Shown: positions 42,201-48,795 of the stretch, piece after piece
Position numbering within the stretch: position 1 is the first letter of the stretch
Layout of the letters: every line of letters begins with the position of its first letter
Origin: Chitinophagaceae bacterium
GTDB lineage: Bacteria; Bacteroidota; Bacteroidia; Chitinophagales; Chitinophagaceae
Direction of reading: 5' to 3'
Length of the DNA stretch: 48,795 nt
Assembly (NCBI GenBank): GCA_947447005.1
Contig: CANFHO010000006.1
Span: 1 to 48,795, forward strand
Position numbers and translations under genes: made by a program
The notes under the pieces: generated by a model
The model's input: the letters and a program-made list of their open reading frames with translations, nothing else
Told to the model about the DNA's origin: nothing
Database searches by the model: none

Positions 42201-42480
42201 TAACAACGCTACAAAAGATTATTTCTATGAAGATGCTTCTTTCGTAAGGTTGAGAAATATTGCACTTTCTGTTGATCTTGCAAAATTCAAGACATTCAAA
42301 GGATTTAAGAAACTCCAACTGGTACTTTCAGGCAGAAACCTGCTTACATTCACAAAATACACAGGTATGGATCCAGAGATCAGCTCAGGTGCAGTTAACT
42401 CTTCATTCGATAGGGGAATTGACCACAGTACCATGCCGAACATCAAATCTATTCAAGTTGGTTTGAATGTTGGATTCTAA
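39211..42480 (+). CDS. SusC/RagA-type TonB-dependent outer-membrane transporter
   Basis: The 1089-residue protein has a signal peptide ending at AMAQ-like TMAQD, a carboxypeptidase-regulatory-like domain (about 22-95: VKGKVTDEKGEPIAGASIQVKG), a plug domain (about 100-230: SEVVVTGVGT, LRGINTVQGGTKPLIMLDG) and a large 22-stranded barrel ending in GLNVGF. It forms the channel of a nutrient uptake complex with the SusD-like lipoprotein 26 bp downstream. No hydrolase, sigma or anti-sigma gene is close, so the substrate cannot be predicted. No STN domain precedes the regulatory-like domain. Confidence 0.95.
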   Translation: MRKKFLWSLIASCLFIGTTMAQDITVKGKVTDEKGEPIAGASIQVKGSKVGTTANATGEFTLKAANGAALVVSALSFESKQVAAAAILVVKLAQDTKAMSEVVVTGVGTATSKRKLGIAVESISADKLPAAPSASIDQALVGKIAGAQISSISGNPGDPVNIVLRGINTVQGGTKPLIMLDGVEVRSTDLNSLDLSNIERVEVVQGAASASLYGAQGANGVIQLFSKKGKKGATAINYSSGYAQNEFINSGNFNKSKMHPYLTDASNNIIDYRTGKPLTYDEFGYLYPFSYSYGGSARYGILDPRNTNSKPYNANIKWYDHFDQMFQKGYTMNNSVSFSGASDKSDYSFSAANSHTLTAVMKNGYHDRSNITANIGTELFKGFKFRSITQLIYTKNTMHPGLGGAGGYGYGRGNSLGSNGQVYSFLNTSPFFDLTAKNEDGTRPADQYAGFLSVNGYNPYYQMEYSQSQDDKIDVVQNFEASYKVNKFIDLKANYGLNWRNERTRYIFPNQTTNANSNDSYYWASWFNGNDNTGEIANFQYENLFKNFLASAYIKTDFEKDFGLNLPIQTNTQISFDHRQNRYREYDTYGLSLPLDPPINLNSTQSQYVAWDYVEPFVTYGYLINQKFDYSNFAGVTVGVRSDYSSTFGKGSKPFTFPHFDGYLLPSSMDFWKGKLADVVPFLKVRAAYGQAGIQPGAFDRYPVLNQQNLGDNIVYSKRIPSNNPNLQVEVSKEFEVGTDFTINTSTNSNWLKNINGSATYWKRSSSNVIFAVSVPLSTGSTNTLTNAIDMSSHGFQFSLNLPIYSSKMFNWDLTTNFGKQTSTIDKIAGGAEIPLTSGAGSTVEVLIAGKPIGQIFAYKTLRTLQDTRKDGTRYISAANEGLYTIVHDPYAGDVVVQKDTKGIMFTGETYAVGDPNPKFNMSFINSLGYKDIVNLSFQFDWVYGSHLYNQTKEWMYRDGISNDFDTPVTIDGATAAWTAYHASAYYGLWGSKSGAGNNATKDYFYEDASFVRLRNIALSVDLAKFKTFKGFKKLQLVLSGRNLLTFTKYTGMDPEISSGAVNSSFDRGIDHSTMPNIKSIQVGLNVGF

Positions 42481-42506
42481 TCTTTAAATATTTTAAATCG
42501 AAAGTC

Positions 42507-44186
42507 ATGAATAAAAATAGATTTATATACTTAAGCTTTTTTGCAGCATTGGTCCTTTTTTCGACCAGTTGTAAAAAACAATTGGAGGTTGGAAATCCCA
42601 ATGCTCCTACCATAGCAGGCAACGTTACTGCTGAAAGCGGATTGTATTCACTGGCACAAGGCGGTGTCTATATCGGAGGTCTTTACAATGGTGATGGTTG
42701 GTTGGGTAACAGTTATTTCTCTCTTCCACGCGGTTACCATGAACTCATGGGTGACATCGTTGGTGGTGGTGAGGGTTCAAACAACCAGACTACTACTGTA
42801 CCTGTTCCCGATTGGATCCAACTCGATGCAACAACCAAACTGACAAATACAGCACCATCAGTAGGAATTCTCAGGTTGTATAACGATAGGTCTGCTACTG
42901 CCAATGCAAACAACGCTCTTTATTATGAGTGGTTGAATATGTATGCATTGAATGGCGCTTGTAATGATGTGCTTTCCATGGTAGATAAGGTTTCTTACAA
43001 TGGTGATGCTGCTTCAAAGCAAAACACTGTGAAGGCATGGTGCTACTGGTGGAAAGGATGGGCATATGCTCAGATTGGTACATTGTATTATTCAGGTATC
43101 ATTGCAGATGAAGCTGATGGAAAAACTACCAACTGGTATTCTCCTCATGATTCAATTGTAATCCGTTCAAACTACTATTATAACCTTGCTGCTACTACAT
43201 TGGACAAGGTTACTTCTACTTCAGATTATACAGCTGCCATGGGCAAATTGATTCCTTCTCATTGTCAGGTTGGCTTGGGACAAATCCCAACCAAGGATAT
43301 GTGGAAGCGCCATATCAATACCATGCTTGCCCGTAACATCCTGTTGAACAAGCTTTCAACGTTTGTAAATGGGGTACCTGGTGGAGCAATCACCAAAAGT
43401 TCAATGTCTGGTGCAATGAGCTCAACCGATTGGAACAGCGTATTGTCGCTTGCTACCAATGGTTTGAAAGCAGGTGACTTTGTATTTGCCGGTAGAACTG
43501 CTGCTGCAAATAACTTCTTTACCGCAACCGGTGGTACAGTTGCTGCATTGGCAACACAACCAGCAAATAAGGGTACCTACAAGATTTCTGAGCGTTTTGT
43601 TCAGGAGTTTAAGGCAGGTGACTTGCGTAAGACAAGTAATTTCACGAATGCTCCTAACGTTTTCTTCAATAATAACCTAAGCTTCTCTACAAGATGGAGC
43701 GTTGTTGATGGTGGAAGCATTCCTGGTGTGTATTCTTATGGTTCAAGAAGTGTAGGTGCATATGAGTTGATCATCGCAGGTAGCTACGAAGAAAATGCTA
43801 TGATGCTTGCTGAAGCAAACATCCAATTGGGAAATACTGCTGCTGGTCTTGCACAGATCGATGCCGTTAGAAACTACCAAGGTGCTGGTCTTGCTGCTGC
43901 TTCAGCTGCTTCTAAAGCTGCTGCTCTTGATCTTCTTACCCGTGAAAGAAGGGTGGCCCTGGCATTCAGAGGTCTTGCTTTCTACGATGCAAGAAGATGG
44001 GGTTGGACCTATGATGTATCTCGCGGTGGTGGCCGTTATGGCAACACCGTGGTGAATGTTGCTGGTGTTCCTTATACCAATGCAACCATCAACTACAACT
44101 TTATGGATTACTGGGATGTTCCAGCCGATGAATTCGTGCTGAATCCTCCAGCATCTGGTTCTGTTGTTAAGAATCCAAACTATTAA
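42507..44186 (+). CDS. SusD/RagB-type nutrient-binding lipoprotein
   Basis: The 559-residue protein starts with a lipoprotein signal (ALVLFSTSCKKQ, Cys22) and an N-terminal LEVGNPNAPT. Helical repeat segments follow, and the C-terminal part contains ELIIAGSYEENAMMLAEANIQLGN and LLTRERRVALAFRGLAFYDARRWG, the usual SusD signature (EAR.....E.RRVEL..EG..Y.D..RWG-like). It caps the SusC barrel and binds the ligand. A strong terminator follows, so the pair forms one unit. Confidence 0.93.
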   Translation: MNKNRFIYLSFFAALVLFSTSCKKQLEVGNPNAPTIAGNVTAESGLYSLAQGGVYIGGLYNGDGWLGNSYFSLPRGYHELMGDIVGGGEGSNNQTTTVPVPDWIQLDATTKLTNTAPSVGILRLYNDRSATANANNALYYEWLNMYALNGACNDVLSMVDKVSYNGDAASKQNTVKAWCYWWKGWAYAQIGTLYYSGIIADEADGKTTNWYSPHDSIVIRSNYYYNLAATTLDKVTSTSDYTAAMGKLIPSHCQVGLGQIPTKDMWKRHINTMLARNILLNKLSTFVNGVPGGAITKSSMSGAMSSTDWNSVLSLATNGLKAGDFVFAGRTAAANNFFTATGGTVAALATQPANKGTYKISERFVQEFKAGDLRKTSNFTNAPNVFFNNNLSFSTRWSVVDGGSIPGVYSYGSRSVGAYELIIAGSYEENAMMLAEANIQLGNTAAGLAQIDAVRNYQGAGLAAASAASKAAALDLLTRERRVALAFRGLAFYDARRWGWTYDVSRGGGRYGNTVVNVAGVPYTNATINYNFMDYWDVPADEFVLNPPASGSVVKNPNY

Positions 44187-44207
44187 TCCAAACAGGTTAA
44201 TATACTT

Positions 44208-44247
44208 GAAAGGCCATCACATTCATTGTGATGGCCTTTCTTCTTTT
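44208..44247 (+). terminator. Rho-independent terminator after the SusCD pair
   Basis: A perfect 14-bp stem (GAAAGGCCATCACA with its complement) around a 5-base loop is followed by TTCTTTT. It closes the SusC-SusD transcript 21 bp after the SusD stop. Confidence 0.92.
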
Positions 44248-44285
44248 AGTAAATTCTTCTGAAACTATATTGTAATTTTATAGGT

Positions 44286-45029
44286 ATGAAAAGGAGCAAA
44301 CCATTTATTGTACTATCCATTTGCCTGTCCATCATGCTTCAAATGGCATTCGCACAACAATTGAGTATTGATTTGAGTTATCAACGAAATGCAAGTTTTG
44401 GTACTGTAAATTTCTTTGATCCTGCAAAAGCAGATAACAAGAAAGTTTCTACCATGAGTTATGCAGATGTAGTTGGATCTCCATTCTTGCATGATGAATG
44501 GAGAACTGCGGTTGTGTATCTCAAGTCAGGAAAGTCAATGCTGTTTCCTAAAGCGCGTCTGAATTCTTATACTGGGGAACTTCATTATCTGGCTAATGTG
44601 GATGTGGAGATGGCTATTGAACCCGATAAGATTGATAAGTTTATCATTTTTGATGCAAAAGACAGTACCAAGACAGGTAGCTTTTATGTATCCTTACCAG
44701 ATCATATCAATAGTAAACCCTTTGCATTCTTCAAGGTCTTCAACAACGGCACTTTTCAATTGCTCTCCCTCCAAAAAACCATGGTAAAAACCAGTCCCTA
44801 CGATCCTTTGGAAGGAAAAAAAATTTCAAGCTTTTTTTCTAAAACATACTATGCCATCTATAACAATGGACGAGTAATCCCCATCAAAGGACTGGACCAT
44901 TCCGTAATAGGTGAAGCCATTCATTTGTCCGATCAGGATGAAAACTGGCTCAAACAAAACAAAAATAAACTTCGCTCAGAGCATGATGTAGTGGACTTTC
45001 TGGCGTATTACAATCAATTGAATAAATAA
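44286..45029 (+). CDS. Secreted protein of unknown function
   Basis: The 247-residue protein has a signal peptide (ICLSIMLQMAFA-Q) and is otherwise beta-rich with no transmembrane span. It contains WRTAVVYLKSGKSMLFPKARLNSYTGELHYL and a helical C-terminus (DENWLKQNKNKLRSEHDVVDFLAYYNQLNK), reported here as separate blocks because I recognise no family. The C-terminal part resembles the helical tails of other Bacteroidota proteins that follow a GxxxxGxxKxL-like loop, but this is weak. It is separated from SusD by a terminator and converges on pabC. Confidence 0.7.
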   Translation: MKRSKPFIVLSICLSIMLQMAFAQQLSIDLSYQRNASFGTVNFFDPAKADNKKVSTMSYADVVGSPFLHDEWRTAVVYLKSGKSMLFPKARLNSYTGELHYLANVDVEMAIEPDKIDKFIIFDAKDSTKTGSFYVSLPDHINSKPFAFFKVFNNGTFQLLSLQKTMVKTSPYDPLEGKKISSFFSKTYYAIYNNGRVIPIKGLDHSVIGEAIHLSDQDENWLKQNKNKLRSEHDVVDFLAYYNQLNK

Positions 45030-45031
45030 GT

Positions 45032-45628
45032 TTAAAACACAACCTGATTGATTTCAATTACAGGAGATTCCTCCCAATGCATCATGGCATTGATGAGTTT
45101 GACATGACTATATTGATGCAAATCTTGCAGTCCTATCTGATCTTCTGTGAGTATTCCCTGATCAAGCAGTGCTGCTCTTTTCGTTCCTTTCAATAAGGGT
45201 TGGTGAGGTGTATACCATGTATCTTTTTTGCAAAAAGCAAGATTGGCATAACTCGCATCGGTGATCATTCTATTCTTTACAATGATGATCTCATCTGCAT
45301 CTACTAACTTGATTAATTCAGTGAGCCAATTCCTGTCTAAACATTTATAGCTATAGGCAAGATCATCTGCATGCACAATCGCAAGACTATTGATATGCCG
45401 CAATTCATAAGGGATGCATTCAATCTGATCAATGCCTTCAGCACCATAAACAATACGGATCTTGGTAATCGGATGATTAGGCATGGAAACTGTTTTCAGC
45501 GCATGTTCAAGATTGATTGAGTGCATACCTCCGAAATGTGATAGGGTTTCATTCACGCGTTGCTGATGATATTGCAACGGTGATATGATTCCATGATCTG
45601 CCCGTATGGTTTCAATAAATCGGGACAT
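45032..45628 (-). CDS. pabC: Class IV aminotransferase, 4-amino-4-deoxychorismate lyase-like
   Basis: The 198-residue protein is shorter than the usual 270 but keeps the class IV landmarks: FIETIRADHGIISPLQYHQQRVNETL, VDADEIIIVKNRMITDASYANLAF and TPHQPLLKGTKRAALLDQG. It would turn 4-amino-4-deoxychorismate into p-aminobenzoate and pyruvate for folate synthesis. The short form paired with pabB is common in Bacteroidota. It overlaps pabB by 17 bp. Confidence 0.88.
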   Translation of the reverse strand: MSRFIETIRADHGIISPLQYHQQRVNETLSHFGGMHSINLEHALKTVSMPNHPITKIRIVYGAEGIDQIECIPYELRHINSLAIVHADDLAYSYKCLDRNWLTELIKLVDADEIIIVKNRMITDASYANLAFCKKDTWYTPHQPLLKGTKRAALLDQGILTEDQIGLQDLHQYSHVKLINAMMHWEESPVIEINQVVF

Positions 45629-46556
45629 ACACTTTTTCTATCATTTCTTTGTATTCCTTTTCCAGTGAACTCTGACTGGTGATTCCTCCACCACTTCGAT
45701 ATACATGTTCATGGTCAATATATCTGATCAACACACAACTGTCCAGCTGCTCACCATCAAAGATACCTGCAATCCCTGTATAGTAGCCTCTTTCTGCCTG
45801 TTCAACGTTTCTGATAATTTCTACTGTTTTGGGCTTGGGTGCTCCTGAAATGGAACCTGCTGGCAGCAAATCAAAGATGATATCACCAATTCTGTTTTGA
45901 AATCCTTCTTCCAACGTGCCCGTGATTTCGGAGCTGACTTGTCCCAACTTTTTTTCATGTGTCTGTATCTCCTCATAATACCTGAACCTCGACACATGCA
46001 CATTGTTGGCCACCCTGCTGAGATCGCTTCTGATGAGATCCACGATGGTAGCATGTTCTGCCGCTTCCTTTTCATCCTGCATGATGATCTCTTTTGCATC
46101 TGGTATAGCCGCATCAATGGTGCCTTTCATCGGAAAGGAACGTATCTGATGATTTTCTATTCGAATGAATGTTTCGGGTGAAAAGCAGACAAACTGGTCT
46201 TTCAGTGTACACTTGTATTTTGATCTGACGGCATGATATATTTCCTGCAAGGAAAGATCTGTATTAATCTTTGTTTGACAGGTGAGATTGACCAAAAAAC
46301 TATCTCCATACCCCAGGTGATGTTTTACCTGCTTAAACATGGTTGCATACGATTCAAGCAAAATGGGTGTCTTCTGAAATGCCCATTGCGCAGGCTTTTC
46401 AGACTGTAATGGATTGTTGTTGATGCCGTTGAAATCGTATATGAATTCCTGCTGCGGATCATCGAGCAACCAATACATGGGCTTTTGCATTTCGTAATCA
46501 ATCAGAAAGATGAAAGCTTTTCTTTCCCTTCCCAGATCATTCAAAATGTTTCGCAT
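45612..46556 (-). CDS. pabB: Aminodeoxychorismate synthase component I
   Basis: The 314-residue chorismate-binding enzyme lacks the N-terminal extension of TrpE and contains FLVNLTCQT, FIRIENHQIRSFPMKGTID, VANNVHVSRF, PAGSISGAPKPKTVEII and YTGIAGIFDG. It makes 4-amino-4-deoxychorismate from chorismate. The overlapping pabC supports this over anthranilate synthase. The glutamine amidotransferase partner PabA is not in the window. RNase G/E lies 21 bp upstream on the same strand. Confidence 0.92.
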   Translation of the reverse strand: MRNILNDLGRERKAFIFLIDYEMQKPMYWLLDDPQQEFIYDFNGINNNPLQSEKPAQWAFQKTPILLESYATMFKQVKHHLGYGDSFLVNLTCQTKINTDLSLQEIYHAVRSKYKCTLKDQFVCFSPETFIRIENHQIRSFPMKGTIDAAIPDAKEIIMQDEKEAAEHATIVDLIRSDLSRVANNVHVSRFRYYEEIQTHEKKLGQVSSEITGTLEEGFQNRIGDIIFDLLPAGSISGAPKPKTVEIIRNVEQAERGYYTGIAGIFDGEQLDSCVLIRYIDHEHVYRSGGGITSQSSLEKEYKEMIEKVYVPIY

Positions 46557-46577
46557 GGAATCTTATTGATGATGGAA

Positions 46578-48125
46578 TCAGAGTCTGATTTCTTCCTGAT
46601 GTTTATCGAAGAAATGGAATTCAGTAAGATGATAATTATTATTGGCATTGATTTGCAGACTGATTCGATATTTCCAAGACCATTTGCGGCGGATGGAAAT
46701 GAGGCCTTTTGTCAGATAGGCAAACAGGATTGGATGAACTGAAATATGCAGTTCCTTGTGTTTTTGTTCACTGAGATAATTAATGTTCTTTTCAATCTCA
46801 TCCTCCAATACCAATGCAGATGAAATCTTTCCTGTGCCCTGACAAGACGGGCATTGTTCCTGTGTATTGATATTCATCTCAGGTTTCATGCGTTGTCTGG
46901 TGAGCTGCATGAGACCGAATTTAGATATCGCCAATACGGAATGCTTTGCCCTGTCTACTTTCATAAAGCCTTCCATGGCTTCATGAAGCTTGCGTTTGTT
47001 CTCAGGCAATTTCATATCGATGAAATCCACCACAATGATACCACCAATATCTCTTAGCCTAAGTTGTCTTGCAATCTCTTCAGCAGCTTCCAGATTGGTT
47101 TGCAGCGCGTTTTCCTCTTGGTTGTTGCTTACACTCTTGTAACCACTGTTTACGTCTACCACATGAAGGGCTTCGGTATGTTCAATAATAAGATAAGCAC
47201 CACTTGGTAGGTTCACTGTTTTCCCAAAAGCACCTTTTACCTGTTTGGTTACACCAAAATGATCGAAGATGGGAGCCGAACTGCTGTATAATGTTACAAT
47301 ATCTGCCTTGTCTGGAGCAATTCTCTGGATATAGGCCTTGGCATCTGCAAAGATTGCCTTCTCATTCACAACAATTCTGGTATAATCTGCATTGAGCAAA
47401 TCACGTAAAATACTGGTGGTCTTGGTTTGCTCACTCATGATCTTGTTGGGAGCCACAGAACCACTCAGGTTTTCCTGAATTGTTTTCCATTTCCCAAAGA
47501 GCATGTTGAGGTCCTCATGCAATTCAGCAGTATTCTTTCCTTCAGCAGCAGTACGAACAATTACACCAAAATTCTTTGGTTTGATTGCTTCAATGATTTT
47601 TTGAAGTCTTTTCCTTTCTTCTCCTGAATGAATTTTTCTGGAAACAGCGATGATGTCATTGAATGGAGTGATTACCACAAATCTGCCTGGAAGGGAGATT
47701 TCGCAACTCAATCTGGGTCCTTTTGCTGCAATAGGCTCCTTCAGGATCTGTACCAATACATTCGGTTTTTGTCCCAATACCTCATTGATCTTACCTGTTT
47801 TTACAATCTCAGGTTCAACGTTGAAGGTTCCGAAATCCTGTTGACTTTGAACAGGGGTATTGATGCTGATGTTGGTGAATTTGAGCAGTGATTTGCAGTA
47901 GGGACTCAAATCTGTATAATGCAGAAATGCATCCTTTTCAAATCCTACATCTACAAAAGCTGCATTCAACCCAGGTATCAGTTTTTTCACTTTACCCAAA
48001 TAGAGGTCTCCTACAGCAAAACTGGCATCAATCTTCTCATTGTGAAGCTCGGCTAGTTTTTTGTCTTCCAACAGGGCTATTTGAACACCCTGGGCTGTTG
48101 CGTTTATGATGAGTTCCTTGTTCAA
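46578..48125 (-). CDS. rng: Ribonuclease G/E family endoribonuclease
   Basis: The 515-residue enzyme has the start block NKELIINATAQGVQIALLEDKKLAELH, an S1 domain (SFAVGDLYLGKVKKLIPGLNAAFVDVG, given as its landmarks), the DNase I-like catalytic region with VVDVNSG and GGIIVVDFIDM, and the zinc-link CPSCQGTG. I chose TTG 48125 because homologues begin at NKELIINAT and the 21 extra codons up to ATG 48188 have no similarity. It processes rRNA and mRNA. There is no Rne-type C-terminal scaffold. Confidence 0.93.
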   Translation of the reverse strand: MNKELIINATAQGVQIALLEDKKLAELHNEKIDASFAVGDLYLGKVKKLIPGLNAAFVDVGFEKDAFLHYTDLSPYCKSLLKFTNISINTPVQSQQDFGTFNVEPEIVKTGKINEVLGQKPNVLVQILKEPIAAKGPRLSCEISLPGRFVVITPFNDIIAVSRKIHSGEERKRLQKIIEAIKPKNFGVIVRTAAEGKNTAELHEDLNMLFGKWKTIQENLSGSVAPNKIMSEQTKTTSILRDLLNADYTRIVVNEKAIFADAKAYIQRIAPDKADIVTLYSSSAPIFDHFGVTKQVKGAFGKTVNLPSGAYLIIEHTEALHVVDVNSGYKSVSNNQEENALQTNLEAAEEIARQLRLRDIGGIIVVDFIDMKLPENKRKLHEAMEGFMKVDRAKHSVLAISKFGLMQLTRQRMKPEMNINTQEQCPSCQGTGKISSALVLEDEIEKNINYLSEQKHKELHISVHPILFAYLTKGLISIRRKWSWKYRISLQINANNNYHLTEFHFFDKHQEEIRL

Positions 48126-48236
48126 ACGTAGTAGGCGTTGTTGTGCATAATATAAAAGATACACGACAGAGTCTATGACCGCTGTCATGCATCAAGTATA
48201 TGCCTTTAAAGAAAGATGGAACAGAGAAAAATCAGA

Positions 48237-48329
48237 CTATTTTCTCTTCTTATGACGGTTCTTTCTCAACCTTTTTTTACGTTTGTGAGTAGCTATCTTA
48301 TGACGTTTCCTTTTTTTACCACAAGGCAT
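48237..48329 (-). CDS. 30-residue basic protein, AURKAIP1/COX24-type
   Basis: The product MPCGKKRKRHKIATHKRKKR plus LRKNRHKKRK is 30 residues, about two thirds Lys, Arg and His. It matches the short proteins of Bacteroidota annotated as AURKAIP1/COX24-domain proteins, related to the C-terminus of mitochondrial ribosomal protein mS38. I infer that it is a ribosome-associated protein. It lies between the TPR gene and RNase G/E on the same strand. Automated gene finders often miss it because of its size. Confidence 0.85.
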   Translation of the reverse strand: MPCGKKRKRHKIATHKRKKRLRKNRHKKRK

Positions 48330-48354
48330 GGCCAGTAATTTTGATTGTTAATAA

Positions 48355-48795
48355 TTATTTTAAAGACTTTATTTTTTCCTTCAATGCCTGAAGCACTTCG
48401 GGGTTGTTAACTTCTTTCATTCCTTTTTCGTACCACTTGATCGCTTCTTCTTTTTTTCCTGCCTTTTCATTCAATTCAGCCAGCAGAAAAACTGCTTCTG
48501 TATTGTGAGGATTCAATTCGATCACTTTCCTGAATCGATCTTCTGCTTTATCATTTTGCCCGGATACCAACCCACCATATCCCAACATGAATTGTGCAAA
48601 CTCATTTTTGGGATCTTTTTCGGCAATCGCCCTGATCTTTAATATTCCTTCCATCGGGGCACCCTGTGCTCCAAAGAAGTAGGTACTTCCATGACCAATG
48701 ACGGTTGAGTCGTTATTCGGATTCAATTTCAGAGAGCGACTGAAGAGGTCGTTTGCCTGCTCAGCCATCCACATTTTCAGTTCTTCGTTGGATAC
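48355..48795 (-). CDS. Tetratricopeptide-repeat protein, C-terminal part
   Basis: The frame is open to the window edge, so the start is outside. The visible 146 residues hold three to four TPR units (QANDLFSRSLKLNPNN, NEFAQFMLGYGGLVSGQNDKAEDRFRKVIELNPHN, given as the helix pairs, and EAIKWYEKGMKEV). TPR proteins of this kind are scaffolds; the partner is unknown. It lies 26 bp from the small basic protein gene. Confidence 0.85.
   Translation of the reverse strand, partial: VSNEELKMWMAEQANDLFSRSLKLNPNNDSTVIGHGSTYFFGAQGAPMEGILKIRAIAEKDPKNEFAQFMLGYGGLVSGQNDKAEDRFRKVIELNPHNTEAVFLLAELNEKAGKKEEAIKWYEKGMKEVNNPEVLQALKEKIKSLK

Overview
The window is a 48.8 kb piece of an AT-rich Bacteroidota chromosome, most likely from the Chitinophagaceae or a close relative. 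The evidence is a SusC/SusD pair, a fused CcoN-CcoO oxidase subunit with a mono-haem CcoP, -7 promoter elements of the Bacteroidota type (TAnnTTTG), almost no Shine-Dalgarno sequences, and a CrtZ/CrtY/CruF-type carotenoid gene set. The genus cannot be fixed from the sequence. No rRNA, tRNA, integrase, transposase or CRISPR array was seen.

Layout. 1-3.6 kb: end of a BNR-repeat secreted protein, an HSDL2-like dehydrogenase, and umuD-umuC. 3.8-14.2 kb: the cbb3 oxidase locus (small helical protein, ccoI, ccoS, ccoNO, ccoQ-like, ccoP, ccoG, ccoH, SafE-like protein), then hsp20 and a second small helical protein. 14.2-22.4 kb, minus strand: a receiver-CRP fusion regulator, a FixL-like PAS kinase, cruF, a CrtI/CrtD desaturase, idi, a lipoprotein glutathione peroxidase, an aldehyde dehydrogenase and ridA. 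22.4-31.8 kb: housekeeping genes (tsaB, ArsR regulator with a Cys-less double rhodanese, lipid A acyltransferase, CDGSH protein, meaB, coaX, outer-membrane protein, lptC, LOG protein, aldose epimerase, deoxyhypusine synthase-like protein). 31.8-38.4 kb: universal stress protein with a TerB-like partner, crtZ-crtY, a second glutathione peroxidase, comF, a four-helix-bundle (S23/IVS-type) protein and radA. 38.4-45 kb: an 800-bp spacer, SusC-SusD and a secreted orphan. 45-48.8 kb: pabC, pabB, RNase G/E, a 30-residue basic protein and the end of a TPR protein.

Two cross-cutting patterns stand out. First, four promoters (ccoI operon, ccoS-ccoNOQP operon, hsp20, terB-usp) carry CRP/FNR-like boxes (TGA-N6-TCA, three of them perfect TGAT-N4-ATCA). 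Each has a second, often degenerate, box exactly 22 bp away, and all lie at the same helical phase (36.5-37.5 and 58.5-59.5 bp) from the -7 element. The receiver-CRP protein and its FixL-like kinase, encoded between these targets, are the natural candidates to act there, giving an oxygen or redox regulon of respiration and stress genes.

Second, many intergenic gaps are filled by long imperfect hairpins. Their arms are degenerate 7- or 8-bp purine-rich repeats of several unrelated-looking types; three of the hairpins share a CAGCC...GGCTG apex although their arm motifs differ. They sit within a few bases of stop codons and sometimes supply the stop codon. One pair of opposed arms encloses the complete four-helix-bundle gene, recalling the S23 open reading frames inside 23S rRNA intervening sequences. 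This suggests an undescribed mobile or recombining element with solo-hairpin derivatives.
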